NCBI GenBank assembly: GCA_036389715.1
Contig: DASVWH010000082.1
Coordinates: 1-13,074, forward strand
Reading direction: 5' to 3'
Length of the DNA stretch: 13,074 nt
Origin: DASVWH01 sp036389715
GTDB lineage: Bacteria > Acidobacteriota > Blastocatellia > Pyrinomonadales > Pyrinomonadaceae
This document shows positions 7,688 to 13,074 of this stretch, piece by piece. The position numbers and the translations under genes are program-made. Under the pieces are notes generated by a model. That model ran no database searches, was not told where the DNA came from, and saw nothing but the letters and a program-made list of their open reading frames with translations. Position 1 is the stretch's first letter, and the number at the start of each line of letters is the position of its first letter.

Positions 7688-7717
7688 ATCTTAGCAAGAC
7701 TCCGTTCGTCCAATCAA
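7688..7717 (-). promoter_or_regulatory. Candidate sigma-70-type promoter for the M13 peptidase
   Basis: On the minus strand TTGATT (7712-7717) and TAAGAT (7688-7693) are separated by 18 bases. Each matches the consensus at four or five of six positions. The -10 lies 55 bases before the chosen start codon. This is a pattern match only. Confidence 0.5.
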
Positions 7718-8021
7718 CCGCAGTCCGCACGCGCCGCGTGAAAGCCTCACCGGGCCGCCCACCCTTCTTGAAAGCAGTGCGCGGAGGAACGCCGAGCGGG
7801 CGCTTTTGCCCGCGCTCCTACCGGGTGGACGCTTTCGCCGCCTCTGTGTTAAATTCACTCCCGTTCATACCCGACTGATTAAGGGCGGCCTGTGGGAGAA
7901 CTGGCCGCGCTGAAAGCGCCTTCCGCACTGATAAAGAACGCAACGCGATCTGAAATAAGCCTTTGATTAGGCTTTTATATCGAGTCTACAGGATTAGCGT
8001 CCGCACTCTAACGGTAGCACT

Positions 8022-11000
8022 GTGAACAAAGAGAGAGATAAAACAGGACCCGGCGTGGTTGACCTCGCGGACGCGCGTGTGCGTCTCCAGCGTTCGCGCA
8101 CGAAGATTTCGCGCGAGGACCTGGCCGCCGAGATGGAAGAGGTGCGCGCGCTGCTCGACCAGGGGCTTTCGACCGAGGTCAAGGGACGGCTGATGCCGCT
8201 GATGGCCGCCGCCCGTCATAACGAATCACTTCTGGCGCAGGCCCGCTGTATGCTCTCGGCGGCGCTGGAGATGCAGGGGCGTTACCAGGAATCGCTCGAA
8301 GCCGTCCAGATGTACGAGACGCCGGAGGGGCGCGCCGACCTGGATGCGGACGCGGCCGCCTGCCTGAGAGTCCAGATCGGACTCGCCTACAACTACACTG
8401 GCGATCACCCGAAGGCCATTGCGCTGCTCAACGCGGCGCTGCGCGAAGAGTCCGAGAGCGCCTCGCACATCTATCTGGGCGCGCTCTACGCCGCGCTGGC
8501 GCGCGTTTACCGGAGCATCAACGAATACACGATTGCGCGCGACTATTCGCAGAAGGCGCTGGAGAACTACCGCGAGACGGGCGACTGGCGGGGCCTGGCC
8601 GAAGCCTATTTCGGCCTCGCGATGGCCGACACCTGCGAGGGCCTGCACGAGTCCGGCCTGGAGAACTTCGAGCAGGCGCTCAAACTCGTCGGCGAGCACC
8701 AGGCCCCTTACCTGCTCGGCAAAATCTACTCCAACATGTCCGGCGCGTGCTGGTTTCTCAAGCGCCCGCAGGAGGGCATCCGCTACCTGGAAAAGGCCAT
8801 CGGCTATTACGAGTGCACGGAGCACAAGGCGAGCGCCTCACTCGGCTACAATAACCTCGGCATCAACCTGATCCTCGTCGGCGACTGGAATCGCGCGCAG
8901 CAGGCTTTGGAGCGTTCGCTGGCGCTCGCCTCCGAGCTCAACGAGCGCGGCACGCAGGTCGCCACGGTGCTCGACTCGCTCGGCGAGCTGAGCACTCTGC
9001 GCGGCGACCTCGATGAGGCCCGCACACACCTTGAGCGCGCCGTCGCCCTGGCCACGGAGAACGGCAATAAGTGGTATTCGGGCCAGGCGCGCCGCTCGCT
9101 CGGGCGCTGCTACCTGGCGATGAACGACGCGGAGGGCGCGTTGCGCGAGGGCCGCCGGGCGCTCGACCTGGCCGAAAGAATAGGCGACCGCCAGGCCATC
9201 TGTGAATCGCGCCTGCTCCTCGGCGAAGCCTACCTGCTCTCCAACAACCTGCCGGAATGCGCCGCCGAGTTGCAGAAGCTCGGGTCCGAGACGACGGATT
9301 CCGTGACCGACTTAGGTTTCGCGGGCGAAGCGCAAAGGCTCTTCGGCAGGCTCGCCATGCGCCAGCACGACGCGGCGCTGGCCGCGCAGCATTTCGCCCG
9401 CAGCGTCTCCATCTTCGAGCTGCTCGGCGACCGTTACCGCGAGGCCCGCGCGCATTACGAGATGGGCCGCGCCTACGCCAGCACGCAGCCCGAACGGGCC
9501 GAGGAGCATCTGGGGCGCTCCGTCCATACGTTTCGCGAACTGGGCGCGCGGCTCGATCTGGCGCGCGCCGAAGAGGCCCTGGCCGCGCTCGATCGCGACG
9601 CGCCCGAGCAGCAGAACGAACGCTCTGCGCTGACGCAGCTCCTGACGCTCAGGCTGGCCGAGGCGGTCGCCTCGCGCGAGCTGCTGCTGCGCGAGCTGGG
9701 CGCGGTGCTTCACCAGGAGACCAACGCCGAGCAGGTGCTGATCGTCGAGCCCGCGGAGGATAACCGCAGCCGGGTCGTCGTCGCGCACGGCTGTACGACC
9801 GAGCAGGGCGCGGAGCTGGCCGAGCGACTCGGCAGTCTCGGGACGGACCAGGAGAGAGAGCGTTTCGCGGTCGGGGAAGATGCCTCGATCATCGCTTTGC
9901 GAGCGCCGAACGCTCCGCCCGCACTGCTCTTCGTCTCGCCGCGCGCGGCCATCAAGATACCGGGCGGCATCTCGCTTGAGCCGCTGCTGCGCGTCGTCGA
10001 GCTCGGGATGGATGTCTGCGCCCTGCGCTCGCGCACACAGGCCGGGCACGGCCCGCAGGACCAGGACACGCTGGCCGGTTCCAGCCTGATGCCTGGCTTC
10101 ATTCATTCGAGCCCGGCGATGACGCGCCTGGTCGAAGAGGTTCACAAGATTCGTTCTTCGGACGTGACGGTGCTGGTCACGGGCGAATCCGGGACCGGCA
10201 AGGAGCTGGTCGCGCGAGCCATTCACGCTATCTCTTCGCGTCGCTCCAAGGTCTTTGTTCCCTTCAATTGCACGGCCGTGCCGAAGGAGCTGGCGGAGGG
10301 CTACCTGTTCGGCTACAGGCGCGGGGCGTATACGGGGGCGGTCGCCGATTCGCCCGGCGTGATTCGCTCGGCGGCGGGCGGGACGCTCTTTCTGGACGAG
10401 ATCGGCGACCTGCCGCTCGACGTGCAGCCGAAGCTCCTGCGCTTTCTGCAGGAAGGCGAGATTCAGCCGCTCGGCGAGCAGCGCCCGATCAAGGTTGACG
10501 TGCGCATCATCGCCGCCACCAACACGGACCTCGAAGAGATGGTCGCCGACGGGCGCTTCCGCGAAGACCTCTATTATCGCCTCAACGTCATCCGCCTGCG
10601 CGTGCCGCCCCTGCGCGAGAGACGCTCAGAGATTCCGACCATCGTCAACTATTACATCAATCATTACTCGGCCAAGTTCGGGCGGCGCGACATAGAGGTC
10701 ACGCCGCAGGCCATAGACCTCCTGATGGTCTGCGACTGGCCGGGCAACGTCCGCCAGCTCTGCAACGAGATTCAGCGCATCGTCGCGCGCTCGGAAGACG
10801 GGACGGTGCTCACGCCCGACCAGCTCTCGCCGGAGTTGAGACGCACTTCGGGGCCGCTCTCCGCCCCGCACAGCATCACGCCGCTCAATGCGGTCACGGG
10901 CGCGAGCGTGCAGAACCTGACGCTCTCCGACGCTCTGGCCGAACTCGAACGCCGGATGATCGGCGAGGCGCTGCGCAAGCACGGCGGCAATATCTCGCGC

Positions 11001-11078
11001 GCCGCACGCGAACTCGGACTCACACGCCGCGGCCTCTATCTCAAGCTCGAACGCCATGACCTGAGCGCCAGCGCCTGA
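8022..11078 (+). CDS. TPR-repeat sigma-54-dependent transcriptional activator with Fis-type DNA-binding domain
   Basis: This is a bacterial enhancer-binding protein of 1018 residues. Residues about 50-560 are tandem tetratricopeptide repeats (for example LGLAYNYTGDHPKAIALL-like units, ARDYSQKALENYRETGD, NLGINLILVGDWNRAQQAL), a protein-binding sensor scaffold. Residues about 580-690 form a poorly conserved linker domain that could be GAF-like. The AAA+ core follows: Walker A GESGTGKE at 721-728, the sigma-54 contact loop written GAYTGA (768-773, usually GAFTGA), Walker B LFLDEIGD with D792-E793, and YYRLNVIRLRVPPLRERR with the usual arginines. The C-terminal Fis-type helix-turn-helix GGNISRAARELGLTRRGLYL begins at 988. 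The GTG at 8022 is the earliest possible start because an in-frame stop lies at 7995; no clear Shine-Dalgarno precedes it. The signal sensed and target genes are unknown. Confidence 0.92.
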   Translation: MNKERDKTGPGVVDLADARVRLQRSRTKISREDLAAEMEEVRALLDQGLSTEVKGRLMPLMAAARHNESLLAQARCMLSAALEMQGRYQESLEAVQMYETPEGRADLDADAAACLRVQIGLAYNYTGDHPKAIALLNAALREESESASHIYLGALYAALARVYRSINEYTIARDYSQKALENYRETGDWRGLAEAYFGLAMADTCEGLHESGLENFEQALKLVGEHQAPYLLGKIYSNMSGACWFLKRPQEGIRYLEKAIGYYECTEHKASASLGYNNLGINLILVGDWNRAQQALERSLALASELNERGTQVATVLDSLGELSTLRGDLDEARTHLERAVALATENGNKWYSGQARRSLGRCYLAMNDAEGALREGRRALDLAERIGDRQAICESRLLLGEAYLLSNNLPECAAELQKLGSETTDSVTDLGFAGEAQRLFGRLAMRQHDAALAAQHFARSVSIFELLGDRYREARAHYEMGRAYASTQPERAEEHLGRSVHTFRELGARLDLARAEEALAALDRDAPEQQNERSALTQLLTLRLAEAVASRELLLRELGAVLHQETNAEQVLIVEPAEDNRSRVVVAHGCTTEQGAELAERLGSLGTDQERERFAVGEDASIIALRAPNAPPALLFVSPRAAIKIPGGISLEPLLRVVELGMDVCALRSRTQAGHGPQDQDTLAGSSLMPGFIHSSPAMTRLVEEVHKIRSSDVTVLVTGESGTGKELVARAIHAISSRRSKVFVPFNCTAVPKELAEGYLFGYRRGAYTGAVADSPGVIRSAAGGTLFLDEIGDLPLDVQPKLLRFLQEGEIQPLGEQRPIKVDVRIIAATNTDLEEMVADGRFREDLYYRLNVIRLRVPPLRERRSEIPTIVNYYINHYSAKFGRRDIEVTPQAIDLLMVCDWPGNVRQLCNEIQRIVARSEDGTVLTPDQLSPELRRTSGPLSAPHSITPLNAVTGASVQNLTLSDALAELERRMIGEALRKHGGNISRAARELGLTRRGLYLKLERHDLSASA

Positions 11079-11324
11079 GCCCGTGAGCGCGCCGCAGCAG
11101 CTCGACGGCCGGAGCCTAAAATCATCCGCGCCGCCCGGCTTCAATCGAACAGCGCAGCGCGTTTGTCGAACAGAACGCATTTCAATCCCCGGCACAGCGT
11201 GCCCCCGAGCCTGGGGTCAGGCCGGGCGCTCCCCTTTCTCTCCCATCCCTCTTGATAGTCGAGCCGGGCACGCGGGCGGCGCACACACACTCTCTGAAGT
11301 GAAAGGGTCAGGCAACCGGAAGCC

Positions 11325-11726
11325 ATGCAAACCACTAAGGGACACGTTCTTTACGTCGAGGACCACGACGACACGCGAATCCTGATTACGCTGATGTTGG
11401 AACAGGCCGGATTCCAGGTGACGGCCGTGACCAGCGGCGAGGACTGTATCGCCCTGGCCCGGAGCGGCCAGCGCTTCGACCTTTACCTGCTCAACCACAC
11501 CTTCCCTGACGCTTCGGGCGTGACCATCTGCGAGGCGCTCCGTGAGTTCGACCAGGAGACGCCGCTCATCTTCTATTCCGGGCGCGCCCTGGAAAGGGAG
11601 AAAGAGGCTGCGCTGCGCGCCGGAGCGCAAGACTACCTGATTAAGCCCAACGATCTCTTCAACATCCCCGGACACGTCGCCAGGTGGATTGAGCGGACCC
11701 GCTCCTCTGCCCCACCACCGGCTTAA
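11325..11726 (+). CDS. Single-domain atypical receiver (REC) protein with Asn at the phosphoacceptor site
   Basis: The 133-residue product is a lone CheY-like receiver domain without an output domain. HVLYVEDHDDTR gives the acidic Mg-binding residues (E12, D13), LIFYSGRA the conserved Ser and GAQDYLIKP the conserved Lys. The position that normally carries the phosphorylated Asp, after the beta-3 strand, reads DLYLLNHTFPDASG, so Asn57 replaces Asp. Such a protein should not be phosphorylated in the usual way and may work as a constitutive or protein-binding receiver. It lies 246 bp after the sigma-54 regulator on the same strand. I see no clear terminator in that gap, only a CCCC-GAGCCT-GGGG palindrome near 11201-11214, so co-transcription is possible. 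The start is the ATG at 11325, preceded by a weak CCGGAAG. It is the last gene with the host-like GC-rich codon use. Confidence 0.88.
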   Translation: MQTTKGHVLYVEDHDDTRILITLMLEQAGFQVTAVTSGEDCIALARSGQRFDLYLLNHTFPDASGVTICEALREFDQETPLIFYSGRALEREKEAALRAGAQDYLIKPNDLFNIPGHVARWIERTRSSAPPPA

Positions 11727-11747
11727 AAGACGACCCGCCACGGAAGC

Positions 11748-11993
11748 ATATATCACTACTTTTCATATAATCAGGAGCGATTCATGCGTCATTATCACAA
11801 GCGGTCAAACGTAGAGACTACTTTCTCAATGATAAAGCGGAAGTTTGGCGAGAGGCTGAGAAGCAAGACGGAAGAGGCGCAGACTAATGAGGTGCTGTGT
11901 AAAATCCTTTGCCACAATCTTTGTTGTGTGATACAGAGCATGTACGAACTTGGGATAGAGTCGGACTTCTTAAATGAAACGCAAGGAACTTAA
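11748..11993 (+). pseudogene. C-terminal remnant of an IS4/IS5-type DDE transposase
   Basis: Only about the last 82 codons of the transposase remain. HYHKRSNVETTFSMIKRKFG shows the Y-(2)-R-(3)-E-(6)-K signature around the third catalytic acidic residue of the IS4-type DDE fold. LCHNLCCVIQSMYELGI is typical of the end of this group. An ATG at 11784 has AGGAG upstream, which makes a short reading frame look complete. But the same frame upstream still reads like transposase (IYHYFSYNQERFM from 11748), so the true gene was longer. The two N-terminal catalytic Asp regions are absent. The remnant is in the same frame as the receiver gene and starts just after its TAA stop, which places the junction between 11727 and about 11747. 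Confidence 0.85.
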
Positions 11994-12207
11994 AAGTCAG
12001 CATTGCTGCAAGTCAATGGCCGCTCAGGTGAGCGCACAATGCGACCAGCATCCAGACCCATTCGACTGTGCAGATAATCTTATCTACTACTCGGAGAAGC
12101 TTGACGAGTACGGCATCATTATTCACGATGGCGGCTCGTCATACTGTACTATTCAATACTGCCCGTGGTGCGCAACTAAACTTCCAGAATCAAAACGCGA
12201 TAAGTGA
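11974..12207 (+). CDS. Small cysteine-rich protein, DUF6980-like
   Basis: The 77-residue product has a compact conserved layout: QHCCKSM (C11, C12), C23, C32, then LDEYGIIIHDGGSSY, and a C-terminal CPWC pair (C63, C66) in YCPWCATKLPES. The cysteines suggest a small zinc-binding fold. I recall this pattern as the uncharacterised family DUF6980; the family name is from memory, and no function is known to me. The ATG at 11974 lies inside the end of the transposase remnant (20-base overlap, different frame) and has only a weak GATAGAG upstream. The conserved part begins at residue 9, so the first residues may be a recent extension created at the junction. The stop codon sits inside the hairpin arm that starts at 12201. 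Confidence 0.75.
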   Translation: MKRKELKSQHCCKSMAAQVSAQCDQHPDPFDCADNLIYYSEKLDEYGIIIHDGGSSYCTIQYCPWCATKLPESKRDK

Positions 12208-12247
12208 CTTTATGGTCAGAATCCTCACTTGCCCATAAAGTCACTTA
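12201..12247. repeat. 15-bp perfect inverted repeat at the end of the DUF6980-like gene
   Basis: TAAGTGACTTTATGG (12201-12215) is repeated in reverse complement at 12233-12247, with a 17-base loop. The left arm includes the last codon and the TGA stop of the gene. No T run follows on the plus strand, so it is not a standard terminator, but it may act as an RNA 3' hairpin or a recombination scar. Confidence 0.85.
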
Positions 12248-12257
12248 ACTTTCAGAC

Positions 12258-12296
12258 TTTAGGGGCAAAGCCCCCACGCGTGGGCTTTGCCTAAAA
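12258..12296. repeat. GC-rich palindrome flanked by TTTA/TAAA, possible terminator
   Basis: GGCAAAGCCC (12264-12273) pairs with GGGCTTTGCC (12282-12291), and CCCACGCGTGGG (12273-12284) is a perfect inner palindrome. TTTAGG on the left and CCTAAA on the right extend the arms with a two-base bulge. The run on the right is of A rather than T, so termination on the plus strand would be unusual. It lies in the 141-bp gap between two plus-strand cargo genes. Confidence 0.75.
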
Positions 12297-12348
12297 AGGG
12301 TGAGATTCTTAAGCAGTTTTTAGGCAGGCAGAAAGGTTTTTGGGCAAC

Positions 12349-12639
12349 ATGCCTGCAAAGGAATACAGATTAGTTTATATCGAGTGGGCGGATTCTTACG
12401 GCTGTTCGCCAAACTGGACGGATATAGAGGACTGCTCGCCCGCCCCGATGGTCTGCCAATCCGTGGGCTGGCTAATACATGATGATAAGGATTGTAAGGT
12501 AGTAGTCCCGCACATGAGCGAACCCGATCACCCTAACGCTTTCAAAAGACAAGGCTGCGGAGATATGACTATCCCCACAGCCTCGGTTTTGAGAGTTATT
12601 GATTTGACAGTACCTGAGCGAAAGAAGAAACAGGCTTAG
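12349..12639 (+). CDS. Hypothetical 96-residue protein of the island
   Basis: I do not recognise a named family, though the layout recalls small uncharacterised proteins of phages and other mobile elements. Visible features are a beta-rich start (KEYRLVYIEWADSYG), the centre CQSVGWLIHDDKDCKVVVPH, a conserved-looking SEPDHPNA followed by GCGDMTIPTASVLRV, and a charged tail ERKKKQA. Five Cys (C19, C29, C36, C49, C70) are present. There is no signal peptide or membrane segment, so it is probably cytoplasmic. I chose the ATG at 12349 over a TTG at 12340; GAAAGG lies about 12 bases upstream, a long spacing. Its last four bases overlap the 3' end of the convergent 49-residue gene. Confidence 0.72.
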   Translation: MPAKEYRLVYIEWADSYGCSPNWTDIEDCSPAPMVCQSVGWLIHDDKDCKVVVPHMSEPDHPNAFKRQGCGDMTIPTASVLRVIDLTVPERKKKQA

Positions 12640-12785
12640 CGCCCTTTCTTTCCGCCGCCCTTGCTTGGCCTTTGCGTTAGTGCCGACCCCGCGGTGCTTT
12701 TCGCAGCCTTAGACGTTCTACCGTCGCTTAGCTGCTTGCTCGCAGTCGAGCCAACCTTCTTTGATGTCTGTTCGTTCTTTGCCAT
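12636..12785 (-). CDS. Lysine-rich 49-residue protein, second gene of a paralogous pair
   Basis: The product starts MAKNEQTSKKVGSTASKQLS and ends in GGGKKGR, with RTSKAAKSTAGSALTQ in the middle. It is very basic and rich in Ser, Ala and Gly, with no hydrophobic segment. I recall similar short SKxxKSxAGSAL proteins from plasmids and phages but know no role; binding to nucleic acid is a guess from charge. It starts one base after the stop of the upstream paralog, and a purine-rich stretch within that gene's end (AGAAAGGAAAGAAG) can serve as its ribosome-binding site, so the two are probably translationally coupled. Its length equals that of the paralog. Confidence 0.75.
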   Translation of the reverse strand: MAKNEQTSKKVGSTASKQLSDGRTSKAAKSTAGSALTQRPSKGGGKKGR

Positions 12786-12786
12786 G

Positions 12787-12936
12787 TTACTTCTTTCCTT
12801 TCTTTCTTCCGGGCTTGTGGGGTGCGTTGGCTAACACAGAACCCGCTAGACTCTTTATTAGCTTAGAGGCTTTAGGGCTTCCGAGTGCCTTACCTGCTTT
12901 TTTCAGGACTCTTTTCGATGCTTTCGCGTGACTCAT
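12787..12936 (-). CDS. Lysine-rich 49-residue protein, first gene of a paralogous pair
   Basis: The product starts MSHAKASKRVLKKAGKALGS and ends KPGRKKGKK, with KASKLIKSLAGSVLANAP in the middle. Aligned with its downstream neighbour it shares the spaced pattern SK-V, K-L, SK, KS-AGS-L, P-K and KKG. The ATG at 12936 is preceded by AAAGGAG (minus strand, 12943-12949) at 6 bases, a clear ribosome-binding site that supports expression. A pattern of alternating basic and hydrophobic residues could form an amphipathic helix. Function is unknown. Confidence 0.78.
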   Translation of the reverse strand: MSHAKASKRVLKKAGKALGSPKASKLIKSLAGSVLANAPHKPGRKKGKK

Positions 12937-12993
12937 AACCAACTCCTTTGTTTAATGAGCGGTACTGATTTGCGCCGATGAAATGGTAGCACA

Positions 12994-13074
12994 CTACGCC
13001 ACTTGAGCATAGAACCTCGGCTTAAGTCCTAACTCATACATACTCTGAATCAGACAGCAAATGTTATGACAGAG
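12994..13074 (-). CDS. C-terminus of a second IS4/IS5-type transposase (partial, runs off the right edge)
   Basis: Reading the minus strand from the window edge gives LCHNICCLIQSMYELGLKPR and then FYAQVA before a TAG stop at 12994-12996. Over the shared 21 residues it matches the left transposase remnant at 15 positions, with most changes conservative. The N-terminal part lies beyond the window, so I cannot say whether this copy is intact. Its stop lies 58 bases upstream of the lysine-rich gene pair. Confidence 0.8.
   Translation of the reverse strand, partial: LCHNICCLIQSMYELGLKPRFYAQVA

Larger units (their letters stand above)
7633..8021. other. Divergent intergenic region between the M13 peptidase and the sigma-54 regulator gene
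   Basis: No credible gene is seen; a 76-codon plus-strand frame at 7648-7878 overlaps the peptidase promoter and resembles no family I know. The left part holds the peptidase promoter and ribosome-binding site. A small hairpin lies at 7957-7974 (AAGCCT-TTGATT-AGGCTT, then TTATAT). It resembles a weak terminator or attenuator in the leader of the regulator gene. GCGGCC and GGCCGC form a 6-bp inverted repeat near 7886-7908. I found no GG-N10-GC sigma-54 promoter core here in a scan by eye. Confidence 0.5.
11740..13074. mobile_element. Accessory island bounded by inward-pointing transposase tails
   Basis: From shortly after the receiver gene stop, GC content and codon choice drop visibly and continue low to the window edge. 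The stretch holds the C-terminus of a DDE transposase on the plus strand, four small cargo genes, two strong inverted repeats, and at the right edge the C-terminus of a related transposase on the minus strand. The two transposase tails are related but clearly not identical at nucleotide level, so this is not a recent perfect duplication. No terminal inverted repeat or target duplication could be identified, because the left element is truncated and the right one leaves the window. Confidence 0.7.

Noticed and set aside
7633..8021. Possible sigma-54 promoter upstream of the regulator gene
   Set aside because: A scan by eye for GG-N10-GC with flanking TGGC/TTGC found no acceptable match.
9312..10226. 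304-codon minus-strand frame opposite the sigma-54 regulator
   Set aside because: Antisense shadow of a gene with intact TPR and AAA+ motifs; no domain of its own.
12258..12296. Palindrome considered as an integron attC site
   Set aside because: The RYYYAAC/GTTRRRY core pair is missing and no integrase is present.

Overview
The window looks like chromosomal DNA from a GC-rich, Gram-negative-type bacterium. The evidence is an ADP-heptose synthesis gene, an exported M13 peptidase, and coding sequence with strong G/C at third codon positions. The mix of genes (a TPR sigma-54 activator, a short atypical receiver protein, a secreted Gly/Tyr/Arg-rich protein, heptad repeats between genes) reminds me of Acidobacteriota, perhaps class Blastocatellia. 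That is an inference from gene style; no rRNA or marker gene is present to prove it.

Layout. Bases 1-1763 (minus) hold the N-terminal half of the transcription-repair coupling factor Mfd, cut by the window edge. A heptad repeat patch separates it from rfaE2 (minus), which makes ADP-activated heptose for lipopolysaccharide. Two heptad arrays in opposite orientation lie between rfaE2 and the divergent lysS (plus). The lysyl-tRNA synthetase is unusually long, and a stretch of about 470 bp inside it is clearly AT-richer than the rest of the gene. Next come a secreted low-complexity protein with a textbook terminator, then a convergent M13-family zinc metallopeptidase (minus). Divergent from the peptidase is a 1018-residue regulator with TPR repeats, a sigma-54 AAA+ domain and a Fis-type helix-turn-helix. 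It is followed by a single-domain receiver protein whose phosphoacceptor aspartate is replaced by asparagine.

From about 11740 to the end, composition and gene content change sharply. This is an accessory island. It opens with the C-terminal remnant of an IS4/IS5-type DDE transposase on the plus strand and closes, at the window edge, with the C-terminus of a related transposase on the minus strand, so both tails point inward. Between them lie four small genes: a cysteine-rich protein of the type I know as DUF6980, a 96-residue protein of unknown function, and a tightly coupled minus-strand pair of 49-residue lysine-rich paralogs. The island also carries two strong inverted repeats. The two 49-residue genes are found by reading the minus strand directly. 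The island is the part of the window most likely to hold something undescribed.
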